Shown here one piece after another: positions 27,364 through 37,024 of a DNA stretch of 64,000 nucleotides. Made by a program: the position numbers and the translations under genes. Source of the DNA: Euglena gracilis. Lineage: Eukaryota > Euglenida > Euglenophyceae > Euglenales. The notes beneath the pieces were generated by a model that had not been told where the DNA came from, did no database searches, and saw only the letters and a program-made list of their open reading frames with translations. The stretch is taken from positions 21,603,295-21,667,294 of the forward strand of contig CP154956.1 in assembly GCA_039621445.1 (NCBI GenBank), read 5' to 3'. Positions within the stretch are counted from its first letter, which is position 1; each line of letters starts with the position of its first letter.

Positions 27364-28858
27364 CCATCTTGATTGTTGCCTTGGGAGTCTTCACAGGTTT
27401 TGCAAACTGCACATCTTCCACAGGCTGGGCCAGCTGGAAAAACATCACCTCCACATCTTTTCTCACCTCTTGAAAAAGACTCAGCTCACTTTCAATGTCT
27501 TTTGTCAATTCAGCCAAAAAATTGATTTTTTCATGCTCATTCATTGGTTCAAACACCACCACATTGTCCAACCATTCTTTCACCTTTTCATCTGATTCCT
27601 TGGGGGGAACATTCTCCAAAGGAAAACTTGGGCTTTCAAAAACTTGCTTGTCTGCAGGTGTACTGGCAGGCTGGGTTGCCTGCTGCAGGGGGGGAACATC
27701 AGGAACATCTGGGAAATCCACTTGAATTCCATCATCCACTGTGGGATACTTCCTGATCTCACCTCTCAGTTCATCCAAACTCCAATTCCTTGAAACTTTT
27801 CTGAGCCAACTGACAATTTTGGGGTCCAAAAGCTCAAAATCCACTTTGAATTGCACAGTGTCCACCACACTCACAAAAGTGTTCCACAGGGGGGAGGGCA
27901 GCACCTTTTTGCACTTGTCACCCACAAACAAGGGAACCCCACCTGAAATTTTCACCCTGGCCACGGTCACCCTTTCCAGCAGGGGGGACCAGTACTTGTC
28001 CACCCAGTCTGGGTGTACCAGGACCATTTTTGTTTCTTCAAGGCACAACTTGGTCACCACTTTGCTTAGTTGGCTGAAGGGGGGGTTTGCCCACAGAAAC
28101 TTGGAAGGACCAAGGTCACACAACAACCTTTCCCATGAATACCTGTAGGCTGAATTCCCTTTTGTCATGTACAAAGACTGGGTGTGGTTCAGGTAGTTTG
28201 CAAAAAGATCAATGCAAATCTGACCCTCAGAAATCTTCAATTCATCCAAAGCTTTTGTCTTCACTGGCTTCACCAAAGTGTAGCTTTCTGTCTTGAAAAG
28301 TCTGAAAATTCTTTTGATGGTGTGGTCCCCATCATGGCTCTGAAGTAAAAACTCCTCACCATCAATGATGATTCTGGGGGGTCTGGTCAGCAACCCACCA
28401 AAAAATTCACTTGCAGTGAAGTCAGTCCCCAAAACTGCCTCGGAGGCATTTGTTTCAACAACAACCGCTTTAAGCTTTAGAATTTTTCGTCCCAACTCCA
28501 GGCTCACCTCACACACTCCTTCAGAAAAAATGTACTCACCGTTGCCGATCTGCAGGGGTACCGCAGCACTTCGCTGAATTTTATTTTCTGGAACACATTT
28601 CTTAGAAACTGCAGTGATGGTGGCCCCAGTGTCCAAAATGGCTTGAATTTCCTTTCCATAAACCTTCACTGGCAAAAGATACGTTTTACACACCATCTGG
28701 AGCAATTGCAAAGCATCAGCCTTTCTCTTTTTGGGGTTCTCACACTGGGGGGTAACCTGGGTTTGCACTCCCTGGGGTTGAACCGAAGGGGTCCCTTTGC
28801 CTGCCCCCTTCTGGGCTGCTGCCTTCTTCTTTTCAAACTTTTCTTTTGACCAACATCT
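27275..28858 (-). CDS. pol (PR): element 2 protease plus DLFA/NPPFS (Dam-like) domain
   Basis: The frame opens after a TGA at 28859-28861 and has no clear ATG, so it is probably expressed from the gag frame by frameshifting. A retroviral-type aspartic protease comes first, with ILDTGAT (about 28616-28636) and AVLGTDF (about 28418-28438). About 80 codons later lies CIDLFANYLN (about 28185-28214), then FLWANPPFSQLSKVV (about 28052-28096), then VHPDWVDKYWSPLL (about 27977-28018). This motif order matches the domain in DIRS-type elements described as Dam-like N6-adenine methyltransferase; NPPF corresponds to the (D/N)PP(Y/F) catalytic motif of that fold. The C-terminal part is acidic and unrecognised. 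The RT N-terminal half follows in the next frame, the switch lying at the T6 run 27286-27291. Confidence 0.8.
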   Translation of the reverse strand, partial: RCWSKEKFEKKKAAAQKGAGKGTPSVQPQGVQTQVTPQCENPKKRKADALQLLQMVCKTYLLPVKVYGKEIQAILDTGATITAVSKKCVPENKIQRSAAVPLQIGNGEYIFSEGVCEVSLELGRKILKLKAVVVETNASEAVLGTDFTASEFFGGLLTRPPRIIIDGEEFLLQSHDGDHTIKRIFRLFKTESYTLVKPVKTKALDELKISEGQICIDLFANYLNHTQSLYMTKGNSAYRYSWERLLCDLGPSKFLWANPPFSQLSKVVTKLCLEETKMVLVHPDWVDKYWSPLLERVTVARVKISGGVPLFVGDKCKKVLPSPLWNTFVSVVDTVQFKVDFELLDPKIVSWLRKVSRNWSLDELRGEIRKYPTVDDGIQVDFPDVPDVPPLQQATQPASTPADKQVFESPSFPLENVPPKESDEKVKEWLDNVVVFEPMNEHEKINFLAELTKDIESELSLFQEVRKDVEVMFFQLAQPVEDVQFAKPVKTPKATIKMDELKSISQVLHEKIWTLEAQKKADEKSSK

Positions 28859-29787
28859 TCATAATGTCCCTTTTTGTGACAAAATCGACAGAAAATTGTG
28901 GCTCCAAATCGTGGGGCTGGGGTGTCATCAACTTTTCTTTCACCCTTGCCTTTGCCTTTTCCTTTGCCTTTTCCTTTTCCACCAGATTTTCCACCTTTTC
29001 CAGATTCTGGGACATTTTCACCAATTTTTTCAGCTTGATCAGGGGGTCTTTCAATCAATGGTCTGAGATTTTCTTTTTTCAGCAAATTCCTCTCCAACCA
29101 ATCTTCAGAACTTTTCTCCAAAACTGTTTTTCTCAAATCTGTGAATGTCTCAGAACGATATTTGTAAAATCTGTCTGCCCTGATGTCTGCATACATTCTG
29201 GGGTGTAATTTCCTCAGCAAAACCAAAACCTTTTCCTGTTCACTCATGGCCTGGGGGCTCAACCTGGCCATCAAATTGTCCAATTCAATGAAAAGTTTTT
29301 TGATGTCTTGGGGTTCAGGGTTCTGTGAAAGTGCTGGCAATTTGTCAATGGCAGACCTCAAAGTCATGTCATTTTCCAGTGTTGGGAACAAATTTGCAAT
29401 TTCCAACAGCACTTTTTCAAAATCATCATTCTCATCCATCACTTTTTCAACCAGTTTTTTCACCTTGGGGGTGCAACATTCCAACAGCCAATCCTTTTTC
29501 TGGACATTTACAAATGCAACTGCACCAGTTAACCTCAACCATCTGCCAAAATCTTTCAAAAACTCTGGCCACTTTGCACCATCAAACTCAGGCAATTTCA
29601 CAGGGGGTAATCTTGAACTTTGGGTTGAACTTTGGCTGGGGTTGCTGGAATTTGGTTCCACAATTTGCTTCAGACATGTTTCAACCAGGGTGATGGGGTT
29701 CACAGGGGTAAACACAGACTGACTGCTGCTGGCTGATTTCATTTCCAATTCTTGCAACCTTCTTTCCAAATCTTCAATGGAGGACAT
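28666..29787 (-). CDS. gag: element 2 Gag with a degenerate zinc knuckle
   Basis: 373 codons from ATG 29785-29787. A short N-terminal coiled coil (SSIEDLERRLQELE) is followed by a Ser-rich linker and an all-helical capsid-like region (about 65-235, FDGAKWPEFLKDFGRWLRL). Then come a strongly basic Gly-Lys repeat (about 263-284) and the start of a CCHC knuckle (C300, C303, H308). The fourth ligand is not in this frame: a TGT Cys codon lies in the -1 frame just after H308. Downstream residues (RRRQQPRRG...) look out of frame, so the true Gag probably ends or shifts near 28860. It would package element RNA in particles. Confidence 0.85.
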   Translation of the reverse strand: MSSIEDLERRLQELEMKSASSSQSVFTPVNPITLVETCLKQIVEPNSSNPSQSSTQSSRLPPVKLPEFDGAKWPEFLKDFGRWLRLTGAVAFVNVQKKDWLLECCTPKVKKLVEKVMDENDDFEKVLLEIANLFPTLENDMTLRSAIDKLPALSQNPEPQDIKKLFIELDNLMARLSPQAMSEQEKVLVLLRKLHPRMYADIRADRFYKYRSETFTDLRKTVLEKSSEDWLERNLLKKENLRPLIERPPDQAEKIGENVPESGKGGKSGGKGKGKGKGKGKGERKVDDTPAPRFGATIFCRFCHKKGHYEDVGQKKSLKRRRQQPRRGQAKGPLRFNPRECKPRLPPSVRTPKRERLMLCNCSRWCVKRIFCQ

Positions 29788-30230
29788 TTCTGCAGATCAC
29801 TTTCAAAAAACTCAACCACTGGCTCTGAAAACTGGGAGAAACAGAAACACTGGCCAACCCAAAAAGACAAACAAAAACTGAAGAAACCAGAACAGAAAAC
29901 CAACCACTGGGTTCAGGACCAGGTCAGCAAGATGATGAAGATCTTGCCTCAACCAGGATCGTGTTCTGGACAGCAAGGTGAACTGCAGCACTTACAAATT
30001 CAACAACCAAGTAATCAATACCACAACTGTTGACAGTATCTCCACTGTGAACTTGTTCACCACAGCCTCAATGTCAACTTCTTGTTGAAGATGTTGTTCT
30101 GTGCCAGCAACTTGGTTAACCTTGCCTTCAGGAACACCAACTTCTGGAACTTCAATAACCAGTGAAACAAAGTTGAATCTCCTCGAAGACGTCTTGGACG
30201 ATTGGAACAACAAACCTCTGCGACCAACTT
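29788..30230 (-). other. element 2 5' leader
   Basis: 443 bp between the 5' LTR and the gag ATG. It has a GTAAGT motif at 29990-29995 and a pyrimidine-rich tract ending TTTTCAG (29825-29831), both on the minus strand, so a ~171-bp leader intron is possible. A non-ATG open frame of ~120 codons runs from the LTR to 29992, with a hydrophobic C-terminus. I do not call it a gene. Confidence 0.5.
30215..30226 (-). other. element 2 candidate primer-binding site
   Basis: Minus strand TGGTCGCAGAGG, four bases after the LTR end. It would pair with a tRNA 3' end reading CCTCTGCGACCA, with a 7-bp acceptor strand CTCTGCG. It resembles initiator-Met primer sites but is not identical to those I know. Confidence 0.55.
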
Positions 30231-30422
30231 TGGACGTATCAGAATATTCTTTTGTTTTTATTTGAAATCCTCGTATTCCCAATTTTTCTTGATATCCCAA
30301 TTGTCCCCAAAGACGTAACACAATCAATGTAAAGACATAACCAGAGCCAGCAGTCTGCACAGGAGGAAAGGTTCGAAGTAGGAATACAAAGTTCGGTTCA
30401 GGCGGTTAGTAAATAGTCCGCA
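30231..30422 (-). repeat. element 2 5' LTR
   Basis: 192 bp, TG...CA, 188 of 192 positions identical to the 3' LTR, with no indels. On the minus strand it starts TGCGGACTATTTAC and ends GACGTCCA or equivalent. The promoter should lie here, but no clear TATA box is visible. Confidence 0.95.
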
Positions 30423-30427
30423 AGAAA
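30423..30427. repeat. target-site duplication, right copy (AGAAA)
   Basis: Matches 23376-23380. The interrupted monomer resumes as CATGCAGCGGG. Confidence 0.95.
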
Positions 30428-31591
30428 CATGCAGCGGGAATGTTGGTTGCAAGAAATGAGCACATTTAGATGGGTGCATTCGACCATTTCTAGGGACGTT
30501 TACCAGGTCAGCCCAGGTTACCGTGTAAAAATGGACCAAATTGGGCCTTACTCCGAGTAACCGAATGGGTGTTCCAGGAGGCCTCCAAAGTCAGGGGACC
30601 CGTTGGTTTCATGATTGTCGTGGTTTAATGGTAAGAAAAACATGCAGCGGGAATGTTGGTTGCAAGAAATGAGCACATTTAGATGGGTGCATTCGACCAT
30701 TCCGGGGGACATTTACCAGGCCAGCCCAGGTTACCATGTAAAAATGGACCAAAATGGGCCCTACTCCGAGTAACCAAATGGGTGTTCCAGGAGGCCTCCA
30801 AACTCAGGGTACCCGTTGTTTTCATGATTGTCGTGGTTTAATACAAAGAAAAACATGCAGCGGGAATGTTGGTTGCAAGAAATGAGCACATTTAGATGGG
30901 TGCATTCGACCATTCCGGGGGACATTTACCAGGTCAGCCCAGGGTACCATGTAAAAATGGACCAAAATAGGCCTTACACCGAGTAACCGAATGGGTGTTC
31001 CAGGAGGCCTCCAAAGTCAGGGGACCCGTTGGTTTCATGATTGGCGTGGTTTAATGGTAAGAAAAACATGCAGCGGGAATGTTGGTTGCAAGAAATCAGC
31101 ACATTTAGGTAGGTGCATTCGACCATTCCGGCGGACATTTACCAGGTCAGCCCAGGTTACCATGTAAAAATGGACCAAAATGGGCTTTACTTCCGAGTAA
31201 CCGAATGGGTGTTCCAGGAGGCCTCCAAAGTCAGGGGACCCGTTGGTTTCATGATTGTCGTGGTTCAAGGGTAGGAAAAACATGCGGGGGAAAAGTTGGT
31301 TGCAAGAAATGAGCACATTTAGATGGGTGCATTCGACCATTCCGGGGGACATTTACCAGGTCAGCCCAGGTTACCATGCAAAAATGGACCAAAATAAGCC
31401 TTACTCCGAGTAACCGAATGGGTGTTCCAGGAGGCCTCCAAAGTCAGGGGTCCCGTTGGTTTCATGATTTTCGTGGTTTAATGGTAACAGAAACATGCAC
31501 CGGGAATGTTGGTTGCAAGAAATGAGCACATTTAGATGGGTGCATTCGACCATTCCGGGGAACACTTACCTTACTCCGAGTAACTGAGTGG
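30423..31591 (+). repeat. 213-bp satellite block S2 (about 5.5 monomers, forward)
   Basis: Continuation of the monomer split by element 2. Monomers are diverged like those in S1. The last one lacks about 43 bp (from AGGTCAGCCC to GGGCC) just before the orientation switch. Confidence 0.9.
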
Positions 31592-31606
31592 GTTACTCGG
31601 AGTAAG
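31570..31606. other. orientation switch J1 with 15-bp palindrome
   Basis: CTTACTCCGAGTAAC (31570-31584) and its exact complement (31592-31606) flank a 7-nt loop. Forward monomers lie to the left and reverse monomers to the right. Confidence 0.95.
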
Positions 31607-34600
31607 GCCCAATTTGGTCCATTTTTACATGGTAACCTGGGCTGACCTGGTAAATGTCCCCCGGAATGGTCGAATGCACCCATCTAAATCTGCTCATTTC
31701 TTGCAACCAACATTCCCGCTGCATGTTTTTCTTACCATTAAACCACGACAATCATGAAACCAACGGGTCCCCTGACTTTGGAGGCCTCCTGGAACACCCA
31801 TTCGGTTACTCGGAGTAAGGCCCAATTTGGTCCATTTTTACATGGTAACCTGGGCTGACCTGGTAAATGTCCCCCGGAATGGTCGAATGCACCCATCTAA
31901 ATGCGCTCATTTCTTGCAACCAACATTCCCGCTGCATGTTTTTCTTACCATTAAACCACGACAATCATGAAACCAACGGGTCCCCTGACTTTGGAGGCCT
32001 CCTGGAACACCCATTCGGTTACTCGGAGTAAGGCCCAATTTGGTCCATTTTTACATGGTAACCTGGGCTGACCTGGTAAATGTCCCCCGGAATGGTCGAA
32101 TGCACCCATCTAAATGTGCTCATTTCTTGCAACCAACATTCCCGCTGCATGTTTTTCTTACCATTAAACCACGACAATCATGAAACCAACGGGTCCCCTG
32201 ACTTTGGAGGCCTCCTGGAACACCCATTCGGTTACTCGGAGTAAGGCCCAATTTGGTCCATTTTTACATGGTAACCTGGGCTGACCTGGTAAATGTCCCC
32301 CGGAATGGTCGAATGCACCCATCTAAATGTGCTCATTTCTTGCAACCAACATTCCCGCTGCATGTTTTTCTTACCATTAAACCACGACAATCATGAAACC
32401 AACGGGTCCCCTGACTTTGGAGGCCTCCTGGAACACCCATTCGGTTACTCGGAGTAAGGCCCAATTTGGTCCATTTTTACATGGTAACCTGGGCTGACCT
32501 GGTAAATGTCCCCCGGAATGGTCGAATGCACCCATCTAAATCTGCTCATTTCTTGCAACCAACATTCCCGCTGCATGTTTTCTTACCATTAAACCACGAC
32601 AATCATGAAACCAACGGGTCCCCTGACTTTGGAGGCCTCCTGGAACACACCCATTCGGTTACTCGGAGTAAGGCCCAATTTGGTCCATTTTTACATGGTA
32701 ACCTGGGCTGACCTGGTAAATGTCCCCCGGAATGGTCGAATGCACCCATCTAAATCTGCTCATTTCTTGCAACCAACATTCCCGCTGCATGTTTTTTCTT
32801 ACCATTAAACCACGACAATCATGAAACCAACGGGTCCCCTGACTTTGGAGGCCTCCTGGAACACCCATTCGGTTACTCGGAGTAAGGCCCAATTTGGTCC
32901 ATTTTTACATGGTAACCTGGGCTGACCTGGTAAATGTCCCCCGGAATGGTCGAATGCACCCATCTAAATCTGCTCATTTCTTGCAACCAACATTCCGCTG
33001 CATGTTTTTCTTACCATTAAACCACGACAATCATGAAACCAACGGGTCCCCTGACTTTGGAGGCCTCCTGGAACACCCATTCGGTTACTCGGAGTAAGGC
33101 CCAATTTGGTCCATTTTTACATGGTAACCTGGGCTGACCTGGTAAATGTCCCCCGGAATGGTCGAATGCACCCATCTAAATCTGCTCATTTCTTGCAACC
33201 AACATTCCCGCTGCATGTTTTTCTTACCATTAAACCACGACAATCATGAAACCAACGGGTCCCCTGACTTTGGAGGCCTCCTGGAACACCCATTCGGTTA
33301 CTCGGAGTAAGGCCCAATTTGGTCCATTTTTACATGGTAACCTGGGCTGACCTGGTAAATGTCCCCCGGAATGGTCGAATGCACCCATCTAAATGTGCTC
33401 ATTTCTTGCAACCAACATTCCCGCTGCATGTTTTTCTTACCATTAAACCACGACAATCATGAAACCAACGGGTCCCCTGACTTTGGAGGCCTCCTGGAAC
33501 ACCCATTCGGTTACTCGGAGTAAGGCCCAATTTGGTCCATTTTTACATGGTAACCTGGGCTGACCTGGTAAATGTCCCCCGGAATGGTCGAATGCACCCA
33601 TCTAAATGTGCTCATTTCTTGCAACCAACATTCCCGCTGCATGTTTTTTCTTACCATTAAACCACGACAATCATGAAACCAACGGGTCCCCTGACTTTGG
33701 AGGCCTCCTGGAACACCCATTCGGTTACTCGGAGTAAGGCCCAATTTGGTCCATTTTTACATGGTAACCTGGGCTGACCTGGTAAATGTCCCCCGGAATG
33801 GTCGAATGCACCCATCTAAATCTGCTCATTTCTTGCAACCAACATTCCCGCTGCATGTGTTTCATACCATTAAACCACGACAATCATGAAACCAACGGGT
33901 CCCCTGAATTTGGGGGCCTCCTGGAACACCCATTCGGTTACTCGGAGTAAGGCCCAATTTGGTCCATTTTTACATGGTAACCTGGGCTGACCTGGTAAAT
34001 GTCCCCCGGAATGGTCGAATGCACCCATCTAAATCTGCTCATTTCTTGCAACCAACATTCCCGCTGCATGTTTTTCTTACCATTAAACCACGACAATCAT
34101 GAAACCAACGGGTCCCCTGACTTTGGAGGCCTCCTGGAACACCCATTCGGTTACTCGGAGTAAGGCCCAATTTGGTCCATTTTTACATGGTAACCTGGGC
34201 TGACCTGGTAAATGTCCCCCGGAATGGTCGAATGCACCCATCTAAATGTGCTCATTTCTTGCAACCAACATTCCCGCTGCATGTTTTTCTTACCATTAAA
34301 CCACGACAATCATGAAACCAACGGGTCCCCTGACTTTGGAGGCCTCCTGGAACACCCATTCGGTAACTCGGAGTAAGGCCCAATTTGGTCCATTTTTACA
34401 TGGTAACCTGGGCTGACCTGGTAAATGTCCCCCGGAATGGTCGAATGCACCCATCTAAATGTGCTCATTTCTTGCAACCAACATTCCCGCTGCATGTTTT
34501 TCATACCATTAAACCACGACAATCATGAAACCAACGGGTCCCCTGACTTTGGAGGCCTCCTGGAACACCCATTCGGTTACTCGGAGTAAGGCCCAATTTG

Positions 34601-36876
34601 GTCCATTTTTACATGGTAACCTGGGCTGACCTGGTAAATGTCCCCCGGAATGGTCGAATGCACCCATCTAAATCTGCTCATTTCTTGCAACCAACATTCC
34701 CGCTGCATGTTTTTCTTACCATTAAACCACGACAATCATGAAACCAACGGGTCCCCTGACTTTGGAGGCCTCCTGGAACACCCATTCGGTTACTCGGAGT
34801 AAGGCCCAATTTGGTCCATTTTTACATGGTAACCTGGGCTGACCTGGTAAATGTCCCCCGGAATGGTCGAATGCACCCATCTAAATCTGCTCATTTCTTG
34901 CAACCAACATTCCCGCTGCATGTTTTTCTTACCATTAAACCACGACAATCATGAAACCAACGGGTCCCCTGACTTTGGAGGCCTCCTGGAACACCCATTC
35001 GGTTACTCGGAGTAAGGCCCAATTTGGTCCATTTTTACATGGTAACCTGGGCTGACCTGGTAAATGTCCCCCGGAATGGTCGAATGCACCCATCTAAATC
35101 TGCTCATTTCTTGCAAACCAACATTCCCGCTGCATGTTTTTCTTACCATTAAACCACGACAATCATGAAACCAACGGGTCCCCTGACTTTGGAGGCCTCC
35201 TGGAACACCCATTCGGTTACTCGGAGTAAGGCCCAATTTGGTCCATTTTTGCATGGTAACCTGGGCTGACCTGGTAAATGTCCCCCGGAATGGTCGAATG
35301 CACCCATCTAAATGTGCTCATTTCTTGCAACCAACATTCCCGCTGCATGTGTTTCATACCATTAAATTACGACAATCATGAAACCAACGGGTCCCCTGAA
35401 TTTGGGGGCCTCCTGGAACACCCATTCGGTTACTCGGAGTAAGGCCCAATTTGGTCCATTTTTACATGGTAACCTGGGCTGACCTGGTAAATGTCCCCCG
35501 GAATGGTCGAATGCACCCATCTAAATGTGCTCATTTCTTGCAACCAACATTCCCGCTGCATGTTTTTCTTACCATTAAACCACGACAATCATGAAACCAA
35601 CGGGTCCCCTGACTTTGGAGGCCTCCTGGAACACCCATTCGGTTACTCGGAGTAAGGCCCAATTTGGTCCATTTTTACATGGTAACCTGGGCTGACCTGG
35701 TAAATGTCCCCCGTAATGGTCGAATGCACCCATCTAAATCTGCTCATTTCTTGCAACCAACATTCCCGCTGCATGTGTTTCATACCGTTAAACCACGACA
35801 ATCATGAAACCAACGGGTCCCCTGAATTTGGGGGCCTCCTGGAACACCCATTCGGTTACTCGGAGTAAGGCCCAATTTGGTCCATTTTTACATGGTAACC
35901 TGGGCTGACCTGGTAAATGTCCCCCGGAATGGTCGAATGCACCCATCTAAATCTGCTCATTTCTTGCAACCAACATTTCCGCTGCATGTTTTTTCTTACC
36001 ATTAAACCACGACAATCATGAAACCAACGGGTCCCCTGACTTTGGAGGCCTCCTGGAACCCCCATTCGGTTACTCGGAGTAAGGCCCAATTTGGTCCATT
36101 TTTACATGGTAACCTGGGCTGACCTGGTAAATGTCCCCCGGAATGGTCGAATGCACCCATCTAAATCTGCTCATTTCTTGCAACCAACATTCCCGCTGCA
36201 TGTTTTTCTTACCATTAAACCACGACAATCATGAAACCAACGGGTCCCCTGACTTTGGAGGCCTCCTGGAACACCCATTCGGTTACTCGGAGTAAGGCCC
36301 AATTTGGTCCATTTTTACATGGTAACCTGGGCTGACCTGGTAAATGTCCCCCGGAATGGTCGAATGCACCCATCTAAATCTGCTCATTTCTTGCAACCAA
36401 CATTCCCGCTGCATGTTTTTCTTACCATTAAACCACGACAATCATGAAACCAACGGGTCCCCTGACTTTGGAGGCCTCCTGGAACACCCATTCGGTTACT
36501 CGGAGTAAGGCCCAATTTGGTCCATTTTTACATGGTAACCTGGGCTGACCTGGTAAATGTCCCCCGTAATGGTCGAATGCACCCATCTAAATCTGCTCAT
36601 TTCTTTCAACCAACATTCCCGCTGCATGTGTTTGATACCGTTAAACCACGACAATCATGAAACCAACGGGTCCCCTGACTTTGGAGGCCTCCTGGAACAC
36701 CCATTCGGTTACTCGGAGTAAGGCCCAATTTGGTCCATTTTTACATGGTAACCTGGGCTGACCTGGTAAATGTCCCCCGGAATGGTCGAATGCACCCATC
36801 TAAATCTGCTCATTTCTTGCAACCAACATTCCGCTGCATGTTTTTATTACCATTAAACCACGACAATCATGAAACC

Positions 36877-36879
<3 letters not shown>

Positions 36880-36916
<37 letters not shown>

Positions 36917-37024
36917 GGGGTGTTTTGTGTTTTTTTGGTTTTTTTGGTTTATTCTTTTTTGTGGTTTCGTTGGGTGGCCGTTCCCTTCCCTTTTTGGTCC
37001 TCCTTTGCCCCCCCCTTGTCTTTC
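36880..37024. other. poly-G and T/G-rich insert replacing part of a monomer
   Basis: 34 consecutive Gs (36881-36914) are followed by ~110 bp of T/G-rich, then C-rich low-complexity sequence. The monomer text from GGGTCCCC to GGTT is missing and resumes at TTACTCGG (37025). Nothing similar occurs elsewhere in the satellite. It is possibly an assembly or base-calling artefact. Confidence 0.85.

Larger units (their letters stand above)
23381..30422 (-). mobile_element. element 2: complete Ty3/gypsy chromovirus-type retrotransposon
   Basis: 7,042 bp between two 192-bp LTRs with TG...CA ends and a 5-bp target duplication, inserted in a 213-bp satellite monomer. Order on the minus strand: 5' LTR, primer-binding site, leader, gag, protease, Dam-like domain, RT, RNase H, integrase, chromodomain, G-rich tract, 3' LTR. 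RT/RNase H before integrase places it in Ty3/gypsy, and the C-terminal chromodomain places it among chromoviruses. LTR divergence of four in 192 bases suggests a fairly recent insertion. Pol is split over several frames and the RT motif is altered, so this copy is probably defective. Confidence 0.93.

Noticed and set aside
23717-29722. Plus-strand open frames across element 2
   Set aside because: Antisense to clear Gag, protease, RT, RNase H and integrase motifs. No domain of their own is visible.
29992-30360. 122-codon leader ORF in element 2 as a gene
   Set aside because: It begins at a GTG inside the LTR and has no recognised domain. The hydrophobic C-terminus alone is weak evidence.
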